From Nemania diffusa (taxonomy: Eukaryota; Ascomycota; Sordariomycetes; Xylariales; Xylariaceae), in assembly GCA_038501195.1 (NCBI GenBank), contig JBBPUQ010000003.1:2000501-2064500 (forward strand): 64,000 bases of DNA. The letters are read 5' to 3'. Each line of letters opens with the position of its first letter. Position 1 is the first letter of the stretch. The position numbers were made by a program, and so were the translations under genes. Shown here piece after piece: positions 1 to 13,900 of the stretch. The notes beneath the pieces were generated by a model, which saw only the letters and a program-made list of their open reading frames with translations, searched no databases and had not been told where the DNA came from.

Positions 1-1081
1 AAGAAAATGTCGTTCCTCAGTACATGACCGATTTCATTAAAACCTGGGCACAGAGTGTCCCTCACGTGAAGGCCGAGTTTATCTACCAAAATATAGATCA
101 TCACGAGGACTACGACGTAGATACATACAGGGGGGTCCTTATGGATCCTGTTGAATATCCAAAGACAAGGTGCCGTAGGTTTCAAGCCAATTTAAAAGCT
201 ATTTTTAAGAATAATACTAACGATATTCTACAGCTGAACTAACATCACGTGCTCAGTTAGATCAAACATCTTATTCCTCTATGAAACAGTTTGCGGCGGA
301 AATTGCACGCAGAAAACGCAAAGCAGAGAGACAAGATAGAGTTACCTCTATGCCTGTAGAGATAGAGGCGGAGCCCTTGCGTGAAGAACCTCCCAATCCT
401 AACAAAGTTCAGATCCCTTGCCATCTCCGCCCCGCGACCGAACTAGATATCGAAGCCATCACAGATATCTACAACCATGAGATAGCAGAGGGATACAATG
501 TGATGGATACGAATCCACTGGAAGAAGAAGACTTCTACAAGATGTACAATCGGTGTGTAACCGAGAAAATACCGTTTATCGTGGCAGTCAAAGGCTGGCA
601 TGGGGAGATAGAGGAACCTCATCAAACCGTCATCGGATTCTCTCTAGTTACTGCCGTGAGCTTAGGGATTACAGGGTCCTACGAAACACTTTCTAGCCCT
701 GGGGGAAAGCTATTGGTGATCGTTAAGCCGGAATACCGACGCAAGAAAATTGGAACAGCACTGATTGATATCCTCATGACTAATTGTACAGGCTGGTACA
801 TCTCGAAGAGCGGCTACCAGTTTGTGAATTTCACACATGACTGGATATCGGCAGAATTTGGGACTAATCCCCGCAAATGGTGGTATCTTGATATGGAAGT
901 CATGATACGTTCGGGTGAGAAGGAAGAGATAACTCGGAAGGGCGAAGAATTCCAGTGGATCTGGAACTTTCTTGAGTCCAAGTTTGATCTACTTCTGAAG
1001 CATTATGATGAGAAATGCTTCTATGAACCACGCCATATGACCTGGTTGGATAAGCTTACTTTTCGTCGCCCCTGCCGTTAA
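1..1081 (+). CDS. GNAT-family acetyltransferase-like protein, 5' partial, one intron
   Basis: This is the C-terminal part of a fungal GNAT-like protein. The reading frame is open from the left edge (codon at 3) to 174, is interrupted by an intron (175-233), and runs to a TAA at 1079-1081, giving about 339 residues in the window. The first 115 or so residues are charged and look linker-like. The GNAT fold starts near in-window residue 121 (LRPATELDIEAITDIYNHE, strand 1 and helix 1). Motif A, the acetyl-CoA pyrophosphate loop, follows near residue 225 (VKPEYRRKKIGTALIDIL), then an aromatic-rich tail. In GNAT enzymes this loop is usually R-x-x-G-x-G/A; here the first glycine is lysine, so catalysis is not assured. 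An ATG at 281 gives a shorter ORF, but the frame is open upstream and splices cleanly, so 281 is probably not the start. Substrate unknown. No neighbour within 1.8 kb downstream informs its role. Confidence 0.72.
175..233 (+). other. Spliceosomal intron in the GNAT-like gene
   Basis: A 59-nt intron with donor GTAGGT at 175, branch-site TACTAAC at 215-221 and acceptor CAG ending at 233. Splicing joins the frame ending at base 174 (one base of a codon) to 234-235, making a proline codon, and the downstream frame is then open to the stop at 1081. An alternative donor at 170 leaves two bases and does not keep the frame. Confidence 0.7.
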
Positions 1082-2911
1082 TCCTAGGAAAATGATGGCA
1101 TACCTATGTTGCTACGCCATTGCATTGACTTATTCACCTACTATTTCCCTGGTTGTTTCCCCTGTTTTTAGCATCTTGCACCGCTTTCACGTCAACTCAA
1201 AGATAATAATGGAATGCATCACAAAATCAAGAAGAGTAACCGCATGACCTTATCTCATCTATGACATTAATCCCCTGGTTAAGGTTAGATGAGAGATTGA
1301 GACACAGACTACTACTCTAGGTATAGTCACCAACTACAAATTTCATGGGACCTCGAAGTCGCCCTTTATGATGGTCATAAAAAGTCTCATTTTGTTGTTA
1401 TAGGGGGAAGAGATGATATGAGGGAGTCTACTACGGTATAGGGACACTGACGGCTGCCAGGGATGGCGTGTCACACAACGCAGCACGCTTTTTCATCGTT
1501 AGCTTTGATTTGAAGTTGCACACTGGCAAATGATGGCATGTTCATAGGCCCTGTGAGAAGATAGGACTAAAAAGGGAGATGTGGCAATTGAGAGAGCGAA
1601 GATATACTATGTTCAATACTGTTGTGGTTCTTACAAACACGTAGATTCACAAGAGGCTTCATCCTCGTCATCCGTTGCCGTGATATGCCTGAATGGAGCG
1701 CTTAGTGAATTCTATGTTAGAAGTCCATGTGTATATCGGGCATGGCGACTACATTTAATTCAAACTGTGCCTTCAGCCGTAACATGTTTTTTGAGTTACT
1801 AAACATGCTAAAAATTACTCCCCTCATGGCAAACCAATACGTGTCGCTTATATATAAACAGAGATTTCACTATCGCCAGATTTTCAACTACTGCGTGATC
1901 TTGCGCCCGAAGGCGTATATGATGTAGTCGTCCGAAATATCGGTATAGTTCTAGTGGATGTGCATGCGACGTGTTAGACTACGAGTTATGTTTGCAAAGT
2001 TGTCCCAGAGATTCGCCCGAGCCCTTTCCCACCTAGCAATCCCCCATCTGAGATAACATGACACCTAAAGGAGCTGCTATTCCTTAGTGACCCCAAATAG
2101 TTGGCACTCCGACTCATATATCGACTTAAGCACCAACATACAAAGAGAAAAATTATATGCCTTTGTTTTCATTCCGAGTAGTAGACCAAGGCGCGTAGTG
2201 CCCAAGGACGACTGAAGTATAATTTGGTCGGTCGGTCCAATAAAGAGATTGACATACCGAAAAAGTTGACGTCGGGTGCTACCGCGCCAAGAATACCCTA
2301 GTTTTCGCCTCACCAGAGTGCGACGCGACGTCAGCTCTTTGTATACATTAGAACTACAGTCTCTAAAGCGATCACCAAAACGCTCCGATCGTTATCCATT
2401 CATATTCATGATTCAAAGTAACGGAACACACCAAATAAAAAACTGGTAAGATAAGAAACTGGTATGCCTTTTGACATGCATCTACTTCGACTATCTGCAA
2501 CAAGTAATATGAATGGTAGTACTTTTTAGCGCATTCCTTTTAATAAAATAACTGGATGCGAATCCCGTCACGAGGCATCTCCAAGTCAAAATAGGCTTAA
2601 TAGGATAAAACGATCTACTTAGAGGCATTAATTCGATTTAGTAGCGTGAGTTCTCAATCCTCTTCCTCTACAACACACTTACTTAAAACCTCTTTATCTA
2701 AGAGGCGAGATACCTAGACGAGCTTAAGGAGGCGATAACATGTAACATGGGGGTTGCGTTCGAGTACTCAGGGTGGGTCAGCTGTTAGAACTTGGCGCAC
2801 TTAGGTGATCATGAGTCGGTTGGTGCAGCTGGTTGCGTGCCGTGAATCATTTGAGGAATATGGCCCGGTGACCAGTGTCAACTCTCGAGGGGGTGGCATT
2901 GACCTACCTGG
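1082..2911. other. Intergenic DNA left of the giant insertion, no supported gene
   Basis: About 1.8 kb of normal-composition sequence. The open frames are all under 100 codons, with no recognisable domain, no splice-compatible partners and no repeat structure I could see. The largest (2805-3089) runs across the boundary of the insertion into poly-T-rich DNA, so it is not a gene. Confidence 0.6.
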
Positions 2912-2917
2912 GCTGCT
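2912..2917. repeat. Target-site duplication, left copy (GCTGCT)
   Basis: The six bases GCTGCT lie directly outside the left terminal inverted repeat. The same six bases, in the same orientation, lie directly outside the right one at 41957-41962. A chance match of six specified bases has a probability near 1 in 4096, so a target duplication is the simplest reading. The inverted repeats begin with TA, so a 2-bp TA duplication is a weaker alternative that would leave the GCTGCT match unexplained. Confidence 0.7.
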
Positions 2918-4660
2918 TACGGTCGCCCACAGGGCTTACTGTCTCATAATTCAATTTGGTAACTACGCCGACACCACTAAGGCCCACTTTTTTTTTCCAC
3001 TCTTCTTTTTAAATCAAATTTGCAACTTAATTTTTTATAATCATTTTTTTAATCTAGCAATAATTTATTTAAACTTTTATACAAATTAACGTATATGTAA
3101 TTAATTCAATTATATTTTAAAATAGCTATATAAATTAAGCGCAGTTTTTTTAAATTAAATTTGTTATATATAATTTATAAACGCGCTAGTTTTATACAGC
3201 TTACATATTTTACTTTTTTATTAATTTTATTTTATTTGCTACAATTGCTGTAGTTGCTACATAATTTTATACAAATAAATTTTATTTTTATATTTTTAAT
3301 AGTATTAAAAACAACTGCAAACATTTTTAAACATTTTAGTTCGTTTTAAACTATATAAGCGGTTTTTAATTTGCTAATAAATATATTTACTAGTTGCAAC
3401 TATATTTTATATTAACAAACATTATTTTTATATTTTTAGCAGTATTAATTTTAACTGCAAACGTTTTTAGCTATTTTAACTAACTTTATACTGTATAAAT
3501 ATATTTTAACTTGTTAATAAATATATTAAATAGCAGCAATAATATTTTATATTAACAAATATTGTTTTTATATTTTTAGCAGTATTAACTTTAATAGCTA
3601 ACTTTTTAAAAAACTTAAAGCTTTTTTGTACTATATAAGTTTATTTTAATTTACTAGTAAATATATTTTGTAGTAAATATAATATATTATACTAATAAGT
3701 ATTATTTTAATATTTTTAAAAGTATTATTTTTAATTGCTAACAGTTTTAAAAACTTAAAAACGTTTTAAGTAATATAAATATAATTTAATTAAACAATAT
3801 ATACATTTTTATTAAAACTAAAAAATTTAGTTAGTACATTTTTTAATTAAAACTTTTAAAAATAAATCTATATTATTAACAAAAATATAAATTTATATAA
3901 ATATATTATTTATATTGCAACTGTAGCAGTATTATTATATAATACTTCGATTATTTTACTAATATATTATATAACAAAACATTTAAAAAATTAAAACATA
4001 GTTAATTAAAGCGAAAACAGTATTATTAAACAATATATTTTATTTTTTAATTTTTAATATATTGTTTTTTTTTTGTTATATAAAATTGCAGTAATTTTAA
4101 TTATATTATATAAAATATATAAATAGTTTATTAAAATCAAACTTAATTAAGTATGCAGTTAATAATATAATATTATTAAAGCTTACAAAAGTACAAAAAT
4201 ATACAAAGCAACGTTGAAATATGCAATTAATTCAAACATTAGCTGATTAATACAGCTTTTTGTTTACTAACTTGTTAGTACTTAAGCTACCCGCTTTTGT
4301 TTCCTGCGCTTTTTGACTTTTTTGTATTTTGCGAAAATCTTTTTTTGTATACTTTTGTTATGTTTTGCTCTGCTTATTTTTTCTTTATTATTTATACATT
4401 GTTAATTTTTTGCTTTAGTTATTATTATACTTTTTCGATTGCTTTTAAACTTTAAAATTAGCAATACATTTTTGTTTATTTTATTTATTATATATATACT
4501 AGCTAACAATATTAAAAAACAAACTTCTTTTATTGTTAAAAAGTTTTACTAATGTATATACAACTAAATCTGCTACTTTTTAAATACAACTTTTATATAA
4601 TCTTTTAATACATTTTATATTATATTAAACTAATATAATTTGTTATAAATACTTATGCAC
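2918..4660 (+). repeat. Left terminal inverted repeat (about 1.74 kb)
   Basis: This stretch matches the reverse complement of about 40214-41956. Paired positions sum to 44874 at the tip, at 3301, 3721, 4315 and 4630, so there is no net length change along the arm; small compensating indels occur only near 2958-2985. In the 100 bp from about 3281 I count 11 differences between the arms, all transitions. Clear similarity fades between about 4.66 and 4.8 kb. The first 70 or so bases have ordinary base composition, and AT richness starts sharply after GGCCCAC near 2980. Confidence 0.85.
3240..3800 (+). repeat. 140-bp tandem array inside the left inverted repeat
   Basis: About four degenerate units of 140 bp. 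The marker word AGTATTA recurs at 3301, 3441, 3581 and 3721, exactly 140 bp apart, each time preceded by TATTTTTA and a stretch like TTTTATATTAACAAA. Units differ largely by transitions. The array has an exact mirror in the right arm. Confidence 0.85.
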
Positions 4661-7000
4661 TATTATAATTCTAAAGTTATTATGTTGAACTAAAAATACT
4701 AAAAAGTTAAATATAAAAAAAATACCTAAAAACGTTGTACTGTTATTACATATTACTTGTTTACTAAAAATATAACGAAAAAAACATATGTATAATATAT
4801 ACATAGTAAATCTTTTAGTTTAAATAATAAGTATATTATTTTTAGCAGCAACAAACTTAGTAACACTTATATTAATTACTTTTACTTAAGTACTAGCTAT
4901 AACTATTTGTTTTATATTAATAAGTTATAACTTTAGTTAACTAAATATAAAAAAACAACTGCTAATTTATATTAACTTAAAAAAAAAAAAGCAAGCAGTT
5001 GTAAAAAAAACTTGAAAATCTTTTAAAAAGTTTACAAAAAAAATCTTTAGTTAAGCATTTATTAAAAAGTTAAAAAATTAGCAGTTTATACTTAAACAAG
5101 CTATTTGTAATAAAACTTCAGTTAAGTTGCTTTATAAAAAGCAACATATATAAATAATAGTATTGTAAATAAAAAATAAACAAACAAAAAATAAGAAATA
5201 CTTATATAATAACATTATATTATATAATACTGTAATAAAATACTAAGCTTTATTATATATATAAAATTTAGCATATTAATTAAACCGATTTTTTGTATAT
5301 ACTGAAAAATTTAAACAGTTTAAACTTGTATTAACTTAAAATAAAAAGTTCAGTATTAAAAAACCTTGATTTTTATAAAGATATAATTATTTTACAATAT
5401 TATAACAGTATATTTATACACAAAATTTGTTAGTTTTTATTACAAATATATAATATTGATATAAAGCGAATAACTTTATATCGTTAGTTTTAAGTATAAA
5501 ATATAGCGCTTAAATAAAAGCGGACAATTCGAACTAAAAGCTTTAATAAAACAATTTGATACTGTTATTTTAAGCTTAAATTAAATAATACAGAAATTTT
5601 AAAAAAGCTTAAAAAGCAACACTTTCAAATCAGTTAAAACAAACTTAAACAATATCGATATAAGCTAAAAATATATCAACAGAAAACATCAAACTAAACT
5701 GCATATTTGCAAATATAGCTTTGTAAGTTTTTTAGCAAACAGTTGCTATTTTTTTATATAATACTACGTTTATTACAACATAACTTATATTAGCATGTAT
5801 AAAAAACAGCAGCAATTAACCTTTTCTGTAACGCTATATTTAAAACGTTTAAAAAATATTACTTTTAAGCGTTAATAAAACAACTACAAACAATTAAAAG
5901 CAATCGTATTAGCTAAACAATACTAAGTTCAAACTATATATAGTACATTAACAAATACTACAAGCTGCAACATTAAAGTTTTGAAATATATAGTACAATC
6001 GATATATATTTGTGCTATATTATCTAGTTTTATATTGGAACAATAGCTATAACAGAAATTATAATACTTGCTCAATATATATATTATGTTTAATAAGCAA
6101 GTTTTTTACTAATAATAATGCATTCGAATCGGAAATACAAAACAGTACTAACTGTAATAGCGTATTATTAGCTTTCAACAAGCAGTAGCAACATATGCTT
6201 GCTAAAGCTGCATTAAAATAAGCAAAGTGAACTAGTATGCAATTTAAGTTAGCTAAATCAAGCTCGATCGATTTCCAAAAAAAACGCTAAAAGTAAAACA
6301 CTTTTGCCCGAGTTACAACTACTTTAGTTTAATAACTACTAATTTTATAAAAAAAATACAAAAAACTAACGGATTAAGTTTTAATAAAACCAACTATATA
6401 AAAAACATAAGATATTTTAGCAAGTATGTTATTTAAAAATGCATTTAACTAATTATTTTCAAACTAATTAAATAAACGTAGAACTATTTCTAAAAACTTG
6501 AAAGCGAAAAATTGTAAAATAAAACTAACCGATTTAATCAAATCGCATTGATATATATTTATATACTTTTGCTTCGATATAAACTAAACAGTTTTAAAAA
6601 TAACTAAAATACGCATACTATTTAAAAACAAAAGAATCGCTGACATGTTTATACAAGCAAACTTTAAATGTTATATTATTAACTAGATTTAGTTCAAACA
6701 ATTAACTGCTGTATTAAATATAACAAATTACAATAAAATGTGTTATATTAGCTTATTCAAACAGCAACAAAACAGTATCAGAAATATTTATTTACAAATA
6801 TGTTACAAATATGCAACTAATATATAGCTAAATGTTTTCAGCTTAATACAAACCGATTGAATTATAAAAAGCTGTTATTAAGCGAGTATTATTATTTGCA
6901 GCAGTATTTACATAAACATAAAACAAATAATAAAAAACCAAAGCTGTTTTTACATTTACAACTAGAAAAAAGATTTAAGTATTTCGAAAAATAAGCAGCA
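4661..7000. other. Left shoulder of the element, moderately AT-rich, no readable gene
   Basis: AT-rich DNA that still keeps many GCA, GCT and CGA words, unlike the core. Stops are frequent in every frame. Similarity to the mirror region on the right (about 37.9-40.2 kb) is weak; a possible match exists near 6980-7000 against 38010-38040 (a TTTCGAAAA...GCAGCA-like string) but with indels. It could be a mutated coding region; I could not identify one. Confidence 0.5.
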
Positions 7001-7059
7001 TAAAACAATATATATAAAAGCAAACTAAAAAAAATAAATCAAAATAATAATAAATAAAA

Positions 7060-10000
7060 CATTGTTTAAAAATATAAATTTAAATTATAATACTATTAGT
7101 TATAATAAATAAATAACTAAAATAAATTAAAATAAATTAAAATAAATTAAAATAACTAAAATTATTAAAATAATAATAATAACTATAATAACTATAATAA
7201 TTAAAATATTTAAAATAAACTAAAATAAATTAAAATAAATTAAAATAAATTAAAATAATTAAAATAATTAAAATAATAATAATAACTATAATAACTATAA
7301 TAATTAAAATAAATATAAAAATTGAAATAATTTAAAATAAATAAAATAAAATAAAAATAATTATAATAATTATAATAATTAAAATAAATTAAAATAATAA
7401 TAATAATTATAATAAATTTAACAATTAAAATAAATTAAAATAATTATAATAAATATAATAACAATAATAATTAAAATAAATTAAAATATATTAAAATAAT
7501 TAAAATAATAATAATAACTATAATAACTATAATAATTAAAATAAATATAAAAATTGAAATAATTTAAAATAAATAAAATAAAATAAAAATAATTATAATA
7601 ACTATAAAAAATAAAATAAATAAAAATAATTATAATAATTATAATAATTAAACTAAATTAAAATAATAATAATAATTATAATAAATTTAATAATTAAAAT
7701 AAATTAAAATAATTATAATAAATATAATAACAATAATAATTAAAATAAATTAAAATATATTAAAATAATTAAAAATAAATAAAACAAACTAAAATAATAA
7801 TAATTATTATAATAATTAAAAAAAAAAAAAAAATAATTAAAATATAATAAAATAATTAAAAATAATAATAATAATTAAAATAATTAAAATAAATATAATA
7901 AACAATATATATAAAAATAATTATAATTATTAAAATAATAAAAATAAATTCAAATAAATTAAAATAATAATAAATATAAAAAATAAACTAAATAAAAACA
8001 ATTATAATAATTATAAAAACTATAATAATTAAAATAAATTAAAATAAATTAAAATAATTAAAATAAATTAAAGTAATTATAATAATTATTATAACTATAA
8101 TAATGAAAATAAATAAAATAAATTAAAATAAATTAAGTAAATAAATTATAATAACTATAATATATAAAATAAAATAAATTAAAATAAATAAAAATAAATT
8201 AAAATAAATTAAAATAAATATAATAATTATATTAATTAAAATAAAATAAATTAATTATATTAATTATAACAATTATAATATATAAAATAAAATAAAATAA
8301 AATAAATAAAAATAAATAAAAATAAATTAAAATAATTAAAATAAATAAAATAAATTAAAACAATTATAATAATTATAATAATTAAAATAAATTAAAATAA
8401 ATAAAAATAAATAAAAATAAATATAATAATTATATTAATTAAAATGAAATAAATTAATTAAATAAATTATAATAATTATAATATATAAAATAAAATAAAA
8501 TAAAATAAAATAAAATAAAATAAAATAAATTAAAATAAATAAAAATAAATAAAAATAAATATAATAATTATATTAATTAAAATAAAATAAATTAAAATAA
8601 ATAAAACTAAATATAATAATTATATTAATTAAAATAAAATAAATTAATTATATTAATTATAATAACTATAATATATAAAATAAAATAAATAAAAATAAAT
8701 AAAAAAAAAGTTAAAATAAATTAAAATAAATATAATAATTATATTAATTGAAATAAAATAAATTAATTATATTAATTATAATAATTATAATATATAAAAT
8801 AAAATAAATTAAAATAATTAAAATAAATAAAATAAATTAAAATAATTATAATAATTATAATAACTATAATAATTAAAATAAATTAAAATAAATTAAAATA
8901 AATAAAAATAAATAAAAATAAATAAAAATAAATATAATTATTATATTAATTAAAATAAAATAAATTAATTAAATAAATTATAATAATTATAATATATAAA
9001 ATAAAATAAATTAAAATAAATAAAAATAAATAAAAATAAATTAAAATAAATAAAAATAAATATATTAATTATATTAATTAAAATGAAATAAAATAATTAT
9101 ATTAATTATAATAACTATAATATATAAAATAAATAAAACAAATTAAAATAACTAAAATATATTAAAATAAATAAAAATTTAATAAATATAAAAATTAAAA
9201 TATTTAATATAAATTTAAATAAACAAAAATAAATAAACATAAATTAAATTAAATTAAAATAAATATAATAATAATATTAATTATAATAATTATAATATAT
9301 AAAATAAAATAAATTAAAATAAATAAAAATAAATAAAAATAAATTAAAATAAATTAAAATAAATAAAAATCAATAAAAATAAATATAATAATTATATTAA
9401 TTAAAATAAAATAAATTAATTAAATAAATTATAATAATTATAATATATAAAATAAAATAAAATAAAATAAATTAAAATAAATTAAAATATATTAAAATAA
9501 ATAAAAATAAATATAATAATTATATTAATTAAAATAAAATAAATTAATTATATTAATTATAATAACTATAATATATAAAATAAAATAAATTAAAATAAAT
9601 AAAAATAAATAAAAATAAATATAATAATTATATTAATTATAATAACTATAATATATAAAATAAAATAAATTAAAATAAATAAAAATATATAAAAAGAAAT
9701 AAAAATAAATTAAAATAAATTAAAATAAATATATTAATTATATTAATTAAAATGAAATAAAATAATTATATTAATTATAATAACTATAATATATAAAATA
9801 AATAAAACAAATTAAAATAACTAAAATATATTAAAATAAATAAAAATTTAATAAATATAAAAATTAAAATACTTAATATAAATTTAAATAAACAAAAATA
9901 AATAAACATAAATTAAATTAAATTAAAATAAATATAATAATTATATTAATTATAATAATTATAATATATAAAATAAAATAAATTAAAATAAATAAAAATA

Positions 10001-10829
10001 AATAAAAATAAATTAAAATAATTAAAATAAATTAAAATAATTAAAATAAATAAAATAAATTAAAATAATTATAATAATTATAATAACTATAATAATTAAA
10101 ATAAATTAAAATAAATTAAAATAAATTAAAATAAATTAAAATAAATAAAAATAAATATAATAATTATATTAATTAAAATAAAATAAATTAATTAAATAAA
10201 TTATAATAATTATAATATATAAAATAAAATAAATTAAAATAAATAAAAATAAAGAAAAATAAATATAATAATTATATTAATTATAATAATTATAATATAT
10301 AAAATAAAATAAATTAAAATAAATAAAAATAAATAAAAATAAATAAAAATAAATTAAATTTAATTAAAATAAATATAATAATTATATTAATTATTATAAT
10401 TATAATATATAAAATAAAATAAATTAAAATAAATAAAAATAAATAAAAATAAATTAAAATAATTAAAATAAATTAAAATAATTAAAATAAATAAAATAAA
10501 TTAAAACAATTATTATAATTATAATAACTATAATAATTAAAATAAATTAAAATAAATTAAAATAAATATAATAATTATATTAATTATAATAATTATAATA
10601 TATAAAATAAAATAAATTAAAATAAATAAAAATAAATAAAAATAAATTAAAATAATTAAAATAAATTAAAATAATTAAAATAATTAAAATAAATTAAAAC
10701 AATTATAATAATTATAATAATTATAATAATTAAAATAAATTAAAATAAATTAAAATAAATTAAAATAAATTAAAATAAATTAAAATAAATTAAAATAAAT
10801 TAAAATAAATTAAATAAAATTAAATAAAA
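7060..10829. repeat. A-rich degenerate minisatellite belt (TAAAATAAAT-type)
   Basis: About 3.8 kb in which the plus strand is built from AAATAAATTA, TAAAATAAAT, AATTATAATAATT and ATATAAAATAAAAT words with almost no G or C. Higher-order duplications are visible: blocks at about 7260-7375 and 7500-7610 repeat, and a longer block near 9055-9310 recurs near 9725-9975. A regular 10-bp TAAAATAAAT run closes the belt at about 10730-10815. Confidence 0.8.
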
Positions 10830-10995
10830 TTAAATTAAATTAAATTAAATTAAATTAAATTAAATTAAATTAAATTAAATTAAATTAAATTAAATTAAAT
10901 TAAATTAAATTAAATTAAATTAAATTAAATTAAATTAAATTAAATTAAATTAAATTAAATTAAATTAAATTAAATTAAATTAAATTAAATTAAAT
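10830..10995. repeat. TTAAA pentanucleotide tandem repeat
   Basis: An almost perfect run of the 5-bp unit TTAAA (written TAAAT TAAAT), about 33 copies. It follows a transitional stretch of TAAATAAAAT units and ends at TTTAATTAAATTAAAAT. It lies at the inner edge of the A-rich belt. Confidence 0.9.
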
Positions 10996-13900
10996 TTAAT
11001 TAAATTAAAATAATTTTAATTTAAAATATAAAAATTTATTTATAAATTAAACTTTTTAAAAAATTTATAATTATATTTATAATATAATTTATAATTTATT
11101 TTAATTTATTTATATATATTATAAATTTTAATATATTTAAAGTTTTTTTATATAATATATTAATAATATTATTTATTTATAATATAATTTAATATATATA
11201 TAATAAAATATTATTAATTAAAATATTATATAAATTATAATTTTTTTATAATATTTTAATTAATTATATTTTATTATATAAAATATTTATTATAAAATTT
11301 ATATTAATATTTTATTTAAAATAAATAAATAAATTTTAATATATTTTAAATATAATAAATAATAATAATTAATTTTAATTATTTAATATAATATTTAAAT
11401 ATAATTATATTTATTTTAATATAATATTTTTTATATAATATTAAAATAAATATATAATTAATTTATATTTTATAATATAAATATAAATAAAATTTAATTA
11501 TTATTAAAGTTTTAAATTTTGTTAATATATTATATAAATTTATTTTTATTTATATAAAATATTATTTTATTATTTAAATTATATTAAATTTTTTAAAAAA
11601 TCTTTAATATTATAATATAAATAAAAAAATAAATAATTATTTTAAATTTTATTATTAATAAATATATATATTTATATTTAATATATTTATATAAAATAAA
11701 AAATTATTTTTATATTTTATTATAATTTTATTATATATATTTTATAATAAAGTTTTAATTTTAAAACTTTATATATTATAAAATAATAACTTTTATAATT
11801 AATTAAATTTAATTTAAAATAAAAATTAAAAATAAAACTATATTTTATATATTATAATTTATTATTATATATTTAATAAATTATTTAATATATTTATAAA
11901 TTTTTTAATATTAAAAATTAATTTATTAAATAAAAATTTATATATTAATAATTTAAAACTTTTTAAAAATAATTAAAAAAAATTTTAATTAAAACTATAA
12001 TAAATTTAATATTAAAATATATTAAATATATTTAATAAAATTTAAAATTAATATTTTTAATTTATATTTAATTTTTTAATATATTAATATTTATTAATAA
12101 CAATTTATTAAACTAATAAAAAAAATAATTATTAATTTAAAAATTTAATATAATATTTAATATAATATTTAAAAAATTATTATAAATTATATTATTAGTT
12201 ATATTAATTTAAATAATATATTTAATATATTAATAAAATTTAACTATTATTAATTAAAATTAATTTAATTTAAATTATATTTTTATATATAAATATATAT
12301 TATTATTTAAATTCTTTAAATTATTATAATAAATTTAATTAAAAATATTAATATATTTATTAAAAATAATATAAAATATAATAATTTTAATAATTTTTAT
12401 TTAATTAATTATTATTATATAAAATTTTAATTTTTTTATATTAATAAATATATATAAATTTATAAAGTTTATAATATTATAAAATTAAATTTATTATTAA
12501 ATAATTATTTCTTAATTTAATATAATATTAATAATAAATTATTACAATAAATATAAATTTATATTTAATATTATATATTTATAATTATATTTATTTTATT
12601 ATTATTTTATTAAAAAAATATAATTATTAATAAATTATAATATTTAGTTTTAATTAAATAATAAAAAAACTATTAAATAAAAAATAATTAAAAGTTTTTT
12701 TAATATATATATATTTATATATAAAATAAAATAAAACTTTATTTAATATATAAAATTTAAAATTTAAAATAATATATTTTAAATATAATAATAAAAAATA
12801 AAGTTATAAAAAAAAAATAATTAAAATATAAAAATAAAAAATAAAAAAGAAATATTATTTTATATATTTAATTATATATAATAACAATTATTATAAATTA
12901 TTTTATTATAAATATATAATATATTATTTTTTTTTAAATAAATAAAATATTAATTATAAATTAATTAATAAAATAATTAAATTATATAATATATTTTATA
13001 TAATTAAAATATTTTAAAATAGTTTTAAATATAAATAAAATATTATTATAATAAATAATTAAAAGTTTATTGGTTATTTTTAATATTAAAAAAAATAAAT
13101 TATATATATATAAATTAATAAATAAAAATTTTATTAAATATTATTAAATTTTATTAAAAAATAAATATTTTAATATAAATTATTTTATATATTATAATTT
13201 TTAAAAATAAATAATTATATAATTTTTTTTAAAAAATATAAAATTAAATTAAATTAAATTAAATTAAATTATATTAAAATAAATTATTTAATATTTAAAT
13301 TTAAATTAAAAGTTTTAATTTTAATTATATATTTAATTATTATATTAAAATAATTATTAAATCTTTTATAAACTTTATTTTATATATATATTAAATTAAT
13401 ATAATTTAAATAAAATTATATTATTTAATTTTTAAATATAAAAAAACAATATTATATAATATTAATTTTATAATATATTATTATAATTTGAAAAAATTTA
13501 TAATATTTAAATAAATATAATAATTTAAATTATTTTAAAAAAATATTATAAAAAATTTAAATATATAAATCTTTTTAAAATTTTATTTATATATATATTT
13601 TAAATATAATAATATTTATTAATATTATAAAGTTTAATTTAATTAATTATAATAATATTTATTTTATTTATATAATTATAAATTTAAATATATTAATTAT
13701 TATAAATATTAATATTATTTATATAAATTTATTATTATTTGATTTTTTAATAAAATTTATAAATTTATTTTTAAATATTTTTTAATATTTAATAATAATA
13801 ATTATATTTATTTAAATATAAAATTAATAATAGTTATTATTAAATTTTATTATAAATATTTATATAAATTATTAATTATTACATTTTTAATTTTATTTAT

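Noticed and set aside
2915..2930. Starship-type 5' end (TTAC motif) at the left border
   Set aside because: TTAC is present, but the spacing to the next conserved A does not fit TTAC(N7)A, no captain recombinase is readable, and Starships lack long terminal inverted repeats.
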